Part shown: in pieces, positions 26,409 to 35,547 of the stretch | Position numbering within the stretch: the stretch's first letter is position 1 | Layout of the letters: each line of letters opens with the position of its first letter | Assembly (NCBI RefSeq): GCF_001592365.1 | Contig: NZ_BCWU01000002.1 | Coordinates: forward strand, 310,001 to 374,000 | Length of the DNA: 64,000 nucleotides | Direction: 5' to 3' | Origin: Gordonia hydrophobica NBRC 16057 | Lineage (GTDB): Bacteria > Actinomycetota > Actinomycetes > Mycobacteriales > Mycobacteriaceae | Notes under the pieces: model-generated | Database searches by the model: none | What the model was told of the DNA's origin: nothing | The model's input: only the letters and a program-made list of their open reading frames with translations | Translations under genes and position numbers: made by a program

Positions 26409-28058
26409 TTGCTGTATGCGGTCAGCGGGCTGCTCACCGCGCTGATCTGCGCACCGCTCTTCGGCGACTACCTGCTGTACCGCGACGCGGTCGCGGTACC
26501 ACGGTTCCCGATCACCGCCGACGCATTCGGCATCGGCGGGGCCGCCCCCCGCTCCGTCCCGCAGGACGGTCTGCTCGCGGTGGCGTCGTCGGTGATCGAC
26601 GGCGGCTGGCTGGTCGCCGGACTCACCGCGCTCGCCCTGTTCGCGGCGGGCGTCGGGTACGGCAGGCTGGCACAACGGCTGGTCCCCGACGTCGGGACCA
26701 CGGGCGCCGTCGCCGCCGCCGTGTTCGCGATCTGGAATCCGTACGTCGCCGAACGGCTCCTGCAGGGGCACTGGAGTCTGCTCGCCGGGTACGCCGCACT
26801 CGGGTGGGCGTTCTGCGCGGTGCTCGACGTCGCCGACCGGCCGGGTCTGCGGTCCTGGGCTCGGCTGGCCGGGGTGTGTGCCGCGGGCGGCCTCACCCCG
26901 ACCGGTTCGGTGCTGGTGGCGGCCGTCGTCGTCACCAGTGCGATCGCCGTCCGCCTCCCGTGGCGTCGGGCGGGTGTCGCTGCCGGATGCTGGTTGGTGA
27001 CGGCCGCTCCGTGGTTGGTCGGCGCGGCGGCCGCCGACGGCGTCGGTTCGTCGGGCGGAGCGGCGGCGTTCGCGCTGCGGAGTGAGCCGTGGCTGGGTTC
27101 GGTGGGCACGGCCCTCAGCCTCGGCGGCATCTGGAACGCGGACGCGACCCCGGCCAGCAGGACGTCGCCGTGGGCTGCGGTGGCGACCGGCGCCCTGCTC
27201 GCGGTCGTGGCGATCGGCGCAGGGATGCTGTTGCGACGACGGCCGCTCGACCGGACCGTCGCCGCGCTCGGCGTGCTGGCCGGCGGCGTGGTGGTGCTGG
27301 TGGTCGTTGCGGCCACGCCGCCGGGCATCGCCACCATGGACGCGATCCTGACGCACGTCCCGGGTGCGGGTCTGCTGCGTGACACCCAGAAGTTCCTGGC
27401 GCTCGCCGTGCCGTTCGCGAGCGTCGCGGCGGCCGCGGCGGTGCTCGCGCTGCGCAGGCTGGTCCCGTCCGGGTTCGCGCTCGCGGCGGTCGGCGCGCTG
27501 ATCGCGGCACCGCTGCCCGACCTCGCGTGGGGCGTGGGCGGCGCCATCGCACCGGTCTCCTATCCCGCCGACTACGCCGCGGTCGCCGCGCTGATCGACG
27601 ACCACCGCGACGGGTCCGTCGCGGTGTGGCCCGCGACGCAGGTGCGACACCTGTCGTGGGCCGACGGGCCGTCGTTGACGCCGTTGCCCCGGATGCTGAA
27701 CGCACCGGTGGTCGTGTCCGGGGCGTTGACGATCGACGGTCAGACCGTCGACGAGCCCACCGGCCGGACCGCCGACGTCGTCGCCGCACTCGACGCCGGC
27801 GGAGATCCCCGACGGCTCGCCGCGCTGGGCGTCGGCTGGGTGGTCGTCGAGGAGGCCGACCCGCCCGGCATGCTCGCTGCCGCGACGCCCGCATATGCGG
27901 CGGACCATCTGCGCGCCTACCGCATCGCGAACGTGACGCCGCCACCCGCGCCGGGGGTCACGGCGTGGGTGGCGGCGTCAGTCGCGTTCGCGCTGTGGGT
28001 CGGCGCGATCGTCGTCGGTGCAGCGGCGCGGATGCGTCGTTACCGCGGGTCCCCCTGA
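26409..28058 (+). CDS. Polytopic membrane protein (GT-C-like, Rv0226c-type)
   Basis: The 549-residue protein has roughly 10-12 membrane helices over residues 1-400, an extracellular domain of about 120 residues, and a last membrane helix. Features such as FGDYLLYRDAV after the first helix and the loop around AFAIWNPYVAERLLQG recall GT-C glycosyltransferases. It begins with TTG four bases after the CitE stop. In M. tuberculosis a similar membrane protein (Rv0226c) lies beside the DUF3068 gene (from memory). A role in lipoglycan or arabinan assembly is inferred. It overlaps the convergent binding-protein gene by 19 bases. Confidence 0.65.
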   Translation: MLYAVSGLLTALICAPLFGDYLLYRDAVAVPRFPITADAFGIGGAAPRSVPQDGLLAVASSVIDGGWLVAGLTALALFAAGVGYGRLAQRLVPDVGTTGAVAAAVFAIWNPYVAERLLQGHWSLLAGYAALGWAFCAVLDVADRPGLRSWARLAGVCAAGGLTPTGSVLVAAVVVTSAIAVRLPWRRAGVAAGCWLVTAAPWLVGAAAADGVGSSGGAAAFALRSEPWLGSVGTALSLGGIWNADATPASRTSPWAAVATGALLAVVAIGAGMLLRRRPLDRTVAALGVLAGGVVVLVVVAATPPGIATMDAILTHVPGAGLLRDTQKFLALAVPFASVAAAAAVLALRRLVPSGFALAAVGALIAAPLPDLAWGVGGAIAPVSYPADYAAVAALIDDHRDGSVAVWPATQVRHLSWADGPSLTPLPRMLNAPVVVSGALTIDGQTVDEPTGRTADVVAALDAGGDPRRLAALGVGWVVVEEADPPGMLAAATPAYAADHLRAYRIANVTPPPAPGVTAWVAASVAFALWVGAIVVGAAARMRRYRGSP

Positions 28059-29074
28059 GCGCACGGCTCGTAGGTGGACGACGCGAAGTCGGGCACGGTC
28101 GGCGCGGGTGACGCCACCAGCGGGGCCTGAGCGTCCCACGCCGACTTCTCGATCGTCGGCGCGAGGTAGGCGCTCTTCAACTTGGCCCACGACTGCGCGC
28201 CCGCTGCGGGCGACGCGCCGATCAGATCGCCGAGGTGCTTGCCCATGACCTCGTTGTTCTTCGCGTCCTGGGAGAACGAGTAGGCGTCCCAGATGGCCCG
28301 GCAGTAGTTGCCCATGTCCTTCGGACGGTTCTCCAGCGCCTGACAGGATCCCGTGTAGTACGCCTGGACCAGCGGTGAGAGCGCGTTGCCCGAACGGCCG
28401 ACGATGTCGGTGACGCGGGTGACCTCCGACGGTGGCAGTTGTTCCTCCATCGTCGGGCCGTAGTACATCGCGTCGACCTGCTTGGCCTTGAACGCCTGGA
28501 CCGCGGTGGCAGGCACCCCGACGGCGACGAAGGTGACGTCCTTGGCCGGATCCAGACCGGCCTGCTCCAGCAGTGCCGACGTCCACAGTTCGGTGCCGGA
28601 ACCGCGGGCGATGACGCCGATCGTCTTACCCTTCAGCGACGCCAGCGTCGTCGTGGGATCGGTCGGGTCGCCGGTCACGGCAAGGTCCGGCTGGGCGACG
28701 AGTTCGAGCGAGTTGCCGATGGTGCTGCCCATCGCCTTCACGCACGCTCCCTTGTCGAGGGCGGGCCACATCAGCGCGGGCACCATGGTGTCGACGTCGA
28801 GGTCACCCGCGATCAACGCGGTGGCGAGGCTGTTGGCGTTGTCCATCGTGACCAAGTCGACGTTCAGGCCGCGCTCGGTGAAGAAGCCCTCCTGGTCGGC
28901 GACGTAGGTCATCAGGTCGGCGGGGACGCCGCGGGCGAGGCCGACTTTCAGCGTATCGCCCTGGCCGTCGGCGGCCTGCTGCTCGCCGCCGCCGCAGGCG
29001 ACCACGGCGAGGGCGGTGCCGACGGCGACCGTGAGAGCGGCGAGGGATCGTCGCCAGCGGGTTGTTCGGCTCAT
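28040..29074 (-). CDS. NitT/TauT-type ABC substrate-binding lipoprotein, paralogue 1
   Basis: The 344-residue lipoprotein has signal ALAVVAC with the lipid-anchored cysteine, then a SsuA/TauA-like periplasmic fold (LKVGLARGVPADLMTYVADQ, then GKTIGVIARGSGTELW). ATG at 29074 has AAGGAAC upstream. It is a close paralogue of the protein at 32114-33136: the stretch VDAMYYGPTMEEQLPPSEVT is identical. It is last in the minus-strand cluster that contains the matching permease and ATPase. The ligand is unknown; the family binds sulfonates, nitrate, pyrimidine precursors or aromatic acids. Confidence 0.85.
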   Translation of the reverse strand: MSRTTRWRRSLAALTVAVGTALAVVACGGGEQQAADGQGDTLKVGLARGVPADLMTYVADQEGFFTERGLNVDLVTMDNANSLATALIAGDLDVDTMVPALMWPALDKGACVKAMGSTIGNSLELVAQPDLAVTGDPTDPTTTLASLKGKTIGVIARGSGTELWTSALLEQAGLDPAKDVTFVAVGVPATAVQAFKAKQVDAMYYGPTMEEQLPPSEVTRVTDIVGRSGNALSPLVQAYYTGSCQALENRPKDMGNYCRAIWDAYSFSQDAKNNEVMGKHLGDLIGASPAAGAQSWAKLKSAYLAPTIEKSAWDAQAPLVASPAPTVPDFASSTYEPCAQGDPR

Positions 29075-29138
29075 GGGGTGTTCCTTTCCAAGGATCCGTC
29101 GCGGATCGCACGGAGTGTGGAGATCGATGGCGGACACA

Positions 29139-29963
29139 TCAGATGACGACTCCGCCGTTGGGGCTGATGACCTGTCCGACCAGGTAGTGGTTCTCCGTGG
29201 CGAGATAGACCGCGAGGGAGGCGTACTCCTCGGGGCGGCCGAGTCGGCCCGCCGGGATCATCTGGTACAGATTCTGTCGCTGCTCGTCGGAGGCGTGCTC
29301 CAGATACTCCTCGAACGGCGGGGTCAGCACACCGCCGCAGGCGATGGCGTTCACATAGACGCCCGCGCCCGCGACGTCGAGCGCCACCGTCTTGGTGAGG
29401 CTGGCGACGGCCGCCTTGCTCGCCGAGTAGCCGGGACTGTGCATGCTCGCGGTCGAGATGCCCGCGACCGAGGAGATGTTGATGATCCGCCCGTATTGCT
29501 GCGGGACCATGTACTTCAACGCCTCTTGCGTGCAGTAGAAGACGCCGTTGGCGTTGACGTCCCACCACCGCAGCCAGTCGTCCTCGGTCAGGCTGCTGGT
29601 GACGCCGACGGCCTGGCGGGGCATCGGTGTCGTGACGTACGCGTAATGCTTGTTGCGACGCTCCTCGTCGGCCGGTCTGGTCGGCACCTTGGCCGCGTTG
29701 TTGACGAGGATGTGCACGGTGCCGAACCGTTCGGCCGCGGTGGCGAACATGCTCGCGACCTCGGTGGGCGACGACACGTCGCAGACCACCGGCAGGCACC
29801 GGCGACCGAGGGCTTCGATCTCGCGGGCGACGTCGTGCAGCTTCTGCTCCTGGATGTCGCAGATGACGACATCGGCGCCGTCCTGCGCCATGGCGGTCGC
29901 GATCGCGCGACCGAGCCCCTGCGCCGCGCCGGTGACCAGCGCGACCTTGTCTTGCAGACGCAT
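29139..29963 (-). CDS. Short-chain dehydrogenase of the catabolic cassette
   Basis: The 274-residue SDR has TGAAQGLG at the N-terminus, a VICDI acidic turn favouring NAD, VNNAA, and catalytic SSVAG plus YSASK. About 30 extra residues follow VNNAA (residues about 93-125, including RRNKHYAYVTTPMPRQ), likely a lid over the substrate. In this cluster a reasonable job is oxidising a hydroxyl to the beta-keto group needed by the cleavage enzyme at 33162. The start ATG is at 29963. Confidence 0.78.
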   Translation of the reverse strand: MRLQDKVALVTGAAQGLGRAIATAMAQDGADVVICDIQEQKLHDVAREIEALGRRCLPVVCDVSSPTEVASMFATAAERFGTVHILVNNAAKVPTRPADEERRNKHYAYVTTPMPRQAVGVTSSLTEDDWLRWWDVNANGVFYCTQEALKYMVPQQYGRIINISSVAGISTASMHSPGYSASKAAVASLTKTVALDVAGAGVYVNAIACGGVLTPPFEEYLEHASDEQRQNLYQMIPAGRLGRPEEYASLAVYLATENHYLVGQVISPNGGVVI

Positions 29964-29986
29964 TCAGTTCTCTTCTCTGTGCAGAC

Positions 29987-30406
29987 TCAGTCGGCGGACG
30001 ATGTCGGTGAATCGGGCCAGAGGCCTCGGGCCTGCATCTCCTCCTGCAGGATCGGGGCGCCGATGTTGCACGAGTGGATGCCGACGATGGTGGCGAGTTT
30101 GAGCACCTCGAGGATCTCCTCCGGCGTGACGCCCATGTCGAGAGCGGCCTGGATGTGGCGCCGGGTCCCCGGCGCGTACATGTGGGTGGCGGATGCGTCG
30201 ACGGCGATGCACAGCAGTTGGACGACCTTCGGCGGGATCACCCCGCTCAGGTAGGGCTGCATCGCCATGTCCATGTACTTCTCAGTCCACGACGGATCCA
30301 TCGCGTACAGACCGTCCCAGAGATTGTTCCATCCGCCGCCCGCCTTCATGGCGTCGACGACCGGGGTGTCGGTGACGGTGGGCGCGGTTGTTGCATCGGC
30401 GCTCAT
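29987..30406 (-). CDS. Carboxymuconolactone decarboxylase-like protein
   Basis: The 139-residue all-helical protein matches the CMD/AhpD fold: IPPKVVQLLCIAVDASATH, then GTRRHIQAALDMGVTPEEILEVLKLATIVG. The AhpD CxxC pair is absent (one cysteine only at that site), so a peroxidase role is unlikely and a decarboxylase or lactone-type role more likely. Its ATG overlaps the ATPase stop as TGATG at 30404-30408, which implies coupled translation with the transporter. Confidence 0.72.
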   Translation of the reverse strand: MSADATTAPTVTDTPVVDAMKAGGGWNNLWDGLYAMDPSWTEKYMDMAMQPYLSGVIPPKVVQLLCIAVDASATHMYAPGTRRHIQAALDMGVTPEEILEVLKLATIVGIHSCNIGAPILQEEMQARGLWPDSPTSSAD

Positions 30407-31218
30407 CAGTGCTCTTCCTCCTGGTTGAGTGCGTCGCGCAGTTCGGCGAGCATCGCGCGGTAGCGGGCCGACTCGCCGAGCGTCGCGGTGTCGCGCGGTC
30501 GGTCCAGGTCGACGGCGAGGTCGACCACCACTTCGCCCGCCCGCATCGCGACCACCCGGTCGGCGATGGTGAGGGCCTCGGTCAGGTCGTGTGTCACGAA
30601 GACCACGGTCTGCCGCTCCTGCGACCAGACGTTGAGGAACTCGTCGCGCACCACGTCGCGCGTCTGGGCGTCCAGCGCGGAGAACGGCTCGTCCATCAGG
30701 ATCAGCGCCGGTTTCATCACCCAGGTGCGGGCGAGCGCCACGCGCTGACGCATGCCCTGCGACAGCTGCCACGGATAACGGTCCGCGACGTGTTCCAGAC
30801 CCACCCGGGCCAGCATGTCCATCGCCCGATCACGTCGTTCGGCCTTGCCGACGCGCGCGATCTCCATCCCGAGTTCCACGTTGCGGCGCGCGGTGCGCCA
30901 CGGGTACAGCGCATCACGCGCGAACATGTACCCCATCTGCGAACGGGCCTGCTGCGGTGTGCTGCCGAGCACCGACACCGAGCCGGTGGTCGGCGCCGAC
31001 AGTCCGCCGAGGATGTTCAGTGCGGTGGTCTTGCCGCACCCGCTGTGGCCGACGAGGACCAGGAGTTCGCCGCGTCGACCCGTCAAGGACAGGTTGTTGA
31101 CGCCGGAGAACGTGGTGGCGCCTGCCGGGGTGTAGTCGATGGTGGCGCCGTCGATCGTGAACGCCGGGGCATCGGTCGCGGTCTTCGCCGCGGTGTACGC
31201 GGTCTGCTGCTGAGTCAT
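30406..31218 (-). CDS. ABC transporter ATPase, NitT/TauT type
   Basis: The 270-residue ATPase has Walker A GHSGCGKTT, signature LSQGMRQRVALAR, Walker B LILMDEP and the switch HDLTEAL, as in SsuB/TauB proteins. ATG at 31218 overlaps the permease stop (TGATG), and its own stop overlaps the next gene in the same way. It energises the permease at 31218-32117. The frame continues upstream through the permease gene only as a shadow. Confidence 0.88.
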   Translation of the reverse strand: MTQQQTAYTAAKTATDAPAFTIDGATIDYTPAGATTFSGVNNLSLTGRRGELLVLVGHSGCGKTTALNILGGLSAPTTGSVSVLGSTPQQARSQMGYMFARDALYPWRTARRNVELGMEIARVGKAERRDRAMDMLARVGLEHVADRYPWQLSQGMRQRVALARTWVMKPALILMDEPFSALDAQTRDVVRDEFLNVWSQERQTVVFVTHDLTEALTIADRVVAMRAGEVVVDLAVDLDRPRDTATLGESARYRAMLAELRDALNQEEEH

Positions 31219-32117
31219 CACGAGTCCTGAGGAGGTTGCCAACGGAGGATCGACTTCTCGATCCGACCGGAGAGTGCGTTGAACGCTGCGGCGATGATCG
31301 CGAGGACGATCAGTGCCGCGTACACGGTGCCGAGATCGAACGCCGCGGACGACGCCGAGATCTGTTGGCCGAGGCCTGCGGTCGACGCGATGAGTTCGGC
31401 ACCGACCACGCCGAGCAGCGAGTAGATCAGGCCGAGCCGCAGCCCGGCGAAGATCGACGGGATCGCCACCGGGAACAGCACCTTGCAGAAGCGCTGCCAC
31501 TTGCTCGCGCCCATCACGACGGACAGCCGCAGCAGTTCGGGATCGGCGCTGGAGACGCCGGCTCGGGTGTTGATCGTCACGATGAACACGACGAGGGTGA
31601 ACGCCAGCACGATCTTCGAGGTGGAGCCGATGCCGAAGTAGATGACGAACACCGGTGCCAGCGCGATGCGCGGCATCGCGTTGATCGCATCGAGGAACGG
31701 CGACACGACGGCCTCGACACTCGGCGAGAGCGCCAGGCCGATGCCGACCAGGACACCGACGACGGCACTGGCCACCAGGGCGATCAAGGCCGCCGACACG
31801 GTCGAGGACAGGTCGCTCCAGAACGTGCCCTTCGACTGCCAGTCCAGGAACGCCTGCCACACGAGCTGCGGATTGGAGATCACCAGCTTGTTGGTGGACG
31901 ACACCGTGTAGGTGAGCTGCCACAGGCCCAGCAGCGCGGCCAGGAGCAGTACCTGCACGCCGAGCAGCGGCAGGCCCGACAGCTTGGCCTTGGAGCCCGT
32001 GGCCCCGACCACCACCTTCTTGCCCTTCCGCTTCAGGGCGGACGGTCGCTTCCGGCCGCTACGGCTGTCGACCGATTCGGTCGCTGCGACGCCGTCGATC
32101 GCGGAACTGACGGTCAT
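31218..32117 (-). CDS. ABC transporter permease, NitT/TauT type
   Basis: The 299-residue permease has a long basic cytoplasmic N-terminus (residues 1-48, KRKGKKVVVGATGSKAK), six membrane helices and the EAA-type loop contacting the ATPase (VMGASKWQRFCKVLFPVAIPSIFAGLR, given here as the span near 195-221). Its ATG overlaps the stop of the binding protein by 4 bases (ATGA), and the ATPase overlaps its stop. The three genes form a tight transporter unit. Confidence 0.87.
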   Translation of the reverse strand: MTVSSAIDGVAATESVDSRSGRKRPSALKRKGKKVVVGATGSKAKLSGLPLLGVQVLLLAALLGLWQLTYTVSSTNKLVISNPQLVWQAFLDWQSKGTFWSDLSSTVSAALIALVASAVVGVLVGIGLALSPSVEAVVSPFLDAINAMPRIALAPVFVIYFGIGSTSKIVLAFTLVVFIVTINTRAGVSSADPELLRLSVVMGASKWQRFCKVLFPVAIPSIFAGLRLGLIYSLLGVVGAELIASTAGLGQQISASSAAFDLGTVYAALIVLAIIAAAFNALSGRIEKSILRWQPPQDS

Positions 32118-33136
32118 CGGGGATCACCTCCGGCACACGGCGTGTAGACGGCCGTCGCGTAGTCGGGGACCGCGGGCGGCGGCGAACCGGCGAACGGCGC
32201 CTGCGCCTCCCACGACTGCTTGCTGATGGAGAACGGCAGATACGTGTTCTTGATGGACTGCCAGAGCGCCGGCGCACCCTGCGCCGAGACACCGACCAGT
32301 TCGCCGAGCCATTCGGCGACCCGTTGGTCATTGGCGGCGTCGCGCGTGTAGTCGTAGGCGTCCCACATCGCCTTGCAGTAGTTGGTGATGTCGTTCGGCC
32401 GTTGCTCGATGGTCTGGCACGACGCCGTCGGGTAGCCCTGCACCAGCGGAGACAGCGCATTGCCGTCCCGACCCACGATCTCGGTCACTCGCGTCACCTC
32501 CGACGGCGGAAGTTGTTCTTCCATCGTCGGGCCGTAGTACATGGCGTCGACCTGCTTGGCCTTGAAGGCTGCGATCGCGGTGGCCGGCGCACCGACTGCG
32601 ACGAACGAGACGTCCGTGGCGGGATCGAGGCCCGCCTGCGTGAGCATCTGGGAGATCCACAGCTCCATGCCGGAGCCGCGCGAGGTGACGCCGATGGTCT
32701 TGCCCTTCAACGACCCCATCGTGGTGTCGGGGTCGGTCGGATCGCCGGTCACCGGGGTTCCGGGCTGTGCGATCACCTCGAGCGTGTTGCCGAGCGTCGA
32801 ACCGAGTGCCTTGACGCAGGCGCCCCTGTCGATCGCAGGCCACATGGTGCCGGGCACCATGGTCCCGATCGTCAGATCGCCGGACACCACCGCCGCGGAC
32901 TGCGCGGTGGTGAGCGACGGCGGCATCAGTTCCACGTTGACGCCGCGCTTCTCGAACAGTCCCGCCTTGTCGGCGACGACCGCCATCAGATCGCCGGGGA
33001 CTCCCTGGGTGATCCCCACTTTCACCACTGCGCCGTCGGAGGCGTCGCCGCCGCCGCATGCGGTCAGGGTGAGCGCCGCACACACCGCGGCGGCCGCGCC
33101 GAGCACCGTGGCCGCCCGTCTGCCGAATCTCGTCAT
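32114..33136 (-). CDS. NitT/TauT-type ABC substrate-binding lipoprotein, paralogue 2
   Basis: The 340-residue lipoprotein has signal ALTLTAC and the same fold as the product of 28040-29074. Long stretches are identical or conservative, including the pocket-type motif GKTIGVTSRGSGMELW and cysteines at GACVKALGS, ASCQTIEQ and TNYCKAMWD. It is joined to the permease by a 4-base overlap, so it is the primary receptor. The paralogue may bind a related compound or reflect a recent duplication. Confidence 0.86.
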   Translation of the reverse strand: MTRFGRRAATVLGAAAAVCAALTLTACGGGDASDGAVVKVGITQGVPGDLMAVVADKAGLFEKRGVNVELMPPSLTTAQSAAVVSGDLTIGTMVPGTMWPAIDRGACVKALGSTLGNTLEVIAQPGTPVTGDPTDPDTTMGSLKGKTIGVTSRGSGMELWISQMLTQAGLDPATDVSFVAVGAPATAIAAFKAKQVDAMYYGPTMEEQLPPSEVTRVTEIVGRDGNALSPLVQGYPTASCQTIEQRPNDITNYCKAMWDAYDYTRDAANDQRVAEWLGELVGVSAQGAPALWQSIKNTYLPFSISKQSWEAQAPFAGSPPPAVPDYATAVYTPCAGGDPR

Positions 33137-33161
33137 TGCGAGTCTTCTCTCAGTCGACGGA

Positions 33162-34214
33162 TCAGGCGTGGTGGGTGAAGCCGACCTGGCCGGGCTGCCG
33201 ATTGGGTGCGAAACCGAGCTTGGCCAGCGTCTCATCCGCATCGGCATAACTCTCACCGATCTTGTAGATGTCCCGCGCCTCCTTACCCGTCGCGACCTCC
33301 CGACCCAACTCCTCCGACAACCGCACCAACTGCTTGATCTGCGCCACCGAGCCCATCTTCTCGCCCTTGGCACCCCAAATGGTGTCCTCGTTACCGCACC
33401 GACTGTGCAACCCCAACGCAATCGCCAACGCATTCACCGGCGCCACCGACCGCATCAACGTCTCCAACGTCAAGCACGCACCATCGGGAACCCGCTGAAT
33501 GAAGTTCATGATGTTGTACGGATTCGGGCCATCGAACCCGCCACCGATCCCCACCCACGTCAGATTCAACGGACCGGTGTACACACCCCGACGGATCAAC
33601 CGCTCCACCGTCTCCAACTGCGGGATACTCGACAGCTGGAAATGCGGCTGGATCCCCGCCGCCTGCAACCTGCGCAGATGCTCCTCCACCCACTCCGGGC
33701 CCGCAGGCACCGTCATCTCCCGATAGGTGTCCGACAACTCCGGACGCGCCAACGACGTACCGGCGATATCGTCCGCAGTCATCAACTCCATGATGTTCAT
33801 CTGGCTGGTGTTGATCGCGATCGTCACCTGATCAGGCTTGGGATCGAGCTCCGCCAGCATGTGCCGCGTATCATCCGAGAGCCACTTGGCATCAGCGCCA
33901 TCACCTTCCGGGGCGAACGAGATCGACCCGCCGACCTGCAGGATCATCTCCGGCACCGCCTCCCGCAGCCCGGCCAGCAGCTCGTTGAACTTCGACAGCC
34001 GCTTCGAGCCGTGACCGTCCTCCTCGCGCACATGAATGTGCAGCACCGTCGCCCCGGCCTCATAGCAGTCCACCGCCTTCTGCACATGCTCGTCCATCGT
34101 CAGCGGCAGATCCTCACGGAAATCGTCCAGCTCCCACTCCGGCCCGTACGGGGCCGCAGTGATGACCAACTTGTCCTGCAACTCAGGGAAAAGCGCGTCG
34201 TCGTGAAAATGCAT
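33162..34214 (-). CDS. Beta-keto acid cleavage enzyme (BKACE, DUF849)
   Basis: The 350-residue protein is a TIM-barrel DUF849 enzyme. The zinc site is seen in VLHIHVREEDG and later histidines (HFQLSSIPQ); the glycine loop is TWVGIGGGFDGPNP. These enzymes combine a beta-keto acid with acetyl-CoA to give acetoacetate and a new acyl-CoA (established for Kce and related BKACEs). The acid specificity varies between members and is not readable here. AAGGAG lies ahead of the ATG. It is the first gene of the minus-strand cluster and divergent from an AraC regulator. Confidence 0.85.
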   Translation of the reverse strand: MHFHDDALFPELQDKLVITAAPYGPEWELDDFREDLPLTMDEHVQKAVDCYEAGATVLHIHVREEDGHGSKRLSKFNELLAGLREAVPEMILQVGGSISFAPEGDGADAKWLSDDTRHMLAELDPKPDQVTIAINTSQMNIMELMTADDIAGTSLARPELSDTYREMTVPAGPEWVEEHLRRLQAAGIQPHFQLSSIPQLETVERLIRRGVYTGPLNLTWVGIGGGFDGPNPYNIMNFIQRVPDGACLTLETLMRSVAPVNALAIALGLHSRCGNEDTIWGAKGEKMGSVAQIKQLVRLSEELGREVATGKEARDIYKIGESYADADETLAKLGFAPNRQPGQVGFTHHA

Positions 34215-34259
34215 GATGAACTCCTTGTTCGAAACGGGCTGATGGTTCCGGTCGGTGAG

Positions 34260-34358
34260 TGATGTGACACATCAGAACTTTGATGTGATGCGATTCATGC
34301 TAGGAGTTCGCCATTCGCCATACTTGACCAATTGGGGCATAAAACTTGACCGATTGGG
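34260..34358. promoter_or_regulatory. Complex regulatory region between BKACE and AraC genes
   Basis: Two kinds of site are visible. TGATGTGACACATCA at 34260-34274 is a perfect dyad, with a further half site TGATGTG at 34281-34287. ACTTGACCAATTGGG (34322-34336) and ACTTGACCGATTGGG (34344-34358) are direct repeats 22 bp apart, two helical turns, the usual arrangement for AraC-family binding. They lie just upstream of the AraC start and in the BKACE promoter region. Confidence 0.65.
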
Positions 34359-34377
34359 ATATTGTTCGGGGATGCTG

Positions 34378-35376
34378 ATGCTCCGCAGTGCCGTCCTGAA
34401 CGGCTACGTCGACCAGGCGGAGGCGTTCGATCTGAACCCCCACGCACTGATGCGGGTCTGCGGCATCGACCCCGGCGCCTTCACTTCAGGAACGGAGTGG
34501 ATCTCCGCCCAGGCCGTCGACCGACTCCTGGAACTGTCCGCAGCACAGTCCGGACACATCGAGTTCGGACTGCGCATGTCAGCGGACCGAGGGCTGTCGA
34601 ACCTCGGCCCGGTCGGCTTGGCGGCCCGCGAAGAGCCAGACGTCCGCAGCGCGTTGGGAATACTCTTGCGCCACCTCAATCTGCACAACGAGGCGATCGA
34701 TCTGGCGCTGTCCGAGCAGCACGGACTGGCGACCCTCACCGTGCGCGCGGCACCAGGCATCGAGATCGGCCGGCAGTCGACGGAACTGGTGCTCGCCTCC
34801 GTGTTTCGCATCCTCGGCGACGTGCTCCCCGCGGGCTGGGAGCCGACCACCGTCTACTTCGCGCACGCCGCACCGGCCGATCTGTCGACGCATCATCGCA
34901 CGATGGGCGAGCACCTCGTCTTCGACCACGAGTTCTCCGGCATCCTCACCCCGACCAGCGATCTGGACCAGGCGAACCCGCTGTCGAATCCGCAGTTCCG
35001 ACCGTTCGCTCAGGAATACCTCGGGCTGCTGGCGCCCGCCGCGGGGCCCACCCTGTCGATCCAGGTCCACGATCTGATCGCGACGCTGCTCCCGACCGGG
35101 AACTGCACGGCGGCCAAGATCGCACGGACCTTGGGCATGGATCGCCGGACGCTGAACCGGAAGTTGTCTGCCACGGACGCCTCGTACTCGTCGATCCTCG
35201 ACGACGTACGACGCGAGTACGCCGCGGACGCAGTGCTTCGCGGCCGCACCTCGTTCACCGACATCGCTGTCCATCTCGGGTTCTCCGAGCTCAGCGCCTT
35301 CTCCCGGTGGTTCCGCGGTGCGTACGGCGTGAGCCCGCGCGCGTGGGCCGCCGATTCCCGTCGCGCGCACGAGTGA
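34378..35376 (+). CDS. AraC-family regulator of the catabolic cassette
   Basis: The 332-residue protein has an N-terminal ligand domain of the type seen in OruR/ArgR-like AraC proteins (MLRSAVLNGYVDQAEAFDLNP) and a C-terminal double HTH (CTAAKIARTLGMDRRTLNRKL, counted as near 240-261, then SFTDIAVHLGFSELSAFSRWF). ATG at 34378 is preferred: GGGGA lies 5 bases upstream and the longer frame from 34255 runs through the operator repeats. It is divergent from the BKACE operon and probably activates it in response to the imported substrate or a product. Confidence 0.82.
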   Translation: MLRSAVLNGYVDQAEAFDLNPHALMRVCGIDPGAFTSGTEWISAQAVDRLLELSAAQSGHIEFGLRMSADRGLSNLGPVGLAAREEPDVRSALGILLRHLNLHNEAIDLALSEQHGLATLTVRAAPGIEIGRQSTELVLASVFRILGDVLPAGWEPTTVYFAHAAPADLSTHHRTMGEHLVFDHEFSGILTPTSDLDQANPLSNPQFRPFAQEYLGLLAPAAGPTLSIQVHDLIATLLPTGNCTAAKIARTLGMDRRTLNRKLSATDASYSSILDDVRREYAADAVLRGRTSFTDIAVHLGFSELSAFSRWFRGAYGVSPRAWAADSRRAHE

Positions 35377-35395
35377 GCGGCGCGTCGAACAGCAG

Positions 35396-35451
35396 GACGC
35401 CAGTGCGCCATCCCCGCGATCTACTGAGCGCGGGAGTCGCGCACTGGCGTC
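35396..35451 (+). terminator. Terminator-like hairpin after AraC gene
   Basis: Outer arms of 13 bp (35396-35408 with 35439-35451) and inner arms CCCGCG/CGCGGG form an extended hairpin 20 bases after the AraC stop. No U-tract follows. Confidence 0.55.
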
Positions 35452-35547
35452 GGTGTCCGATCCCGGTCATGTCCTGAGGCACCCCTCGGCCCTGTCGGCG
35501 GAATTCCTCCGTGTCCCAGCCGATGTGCAGCCTCAGTCTCATACCCG

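Noticed and set aside
29987-30406. AhpD-type alkylhydroperoxidase
   Set aside because: The CxxC pair needed for peroxidase activity is missing, so only the CMD fold is claimed.
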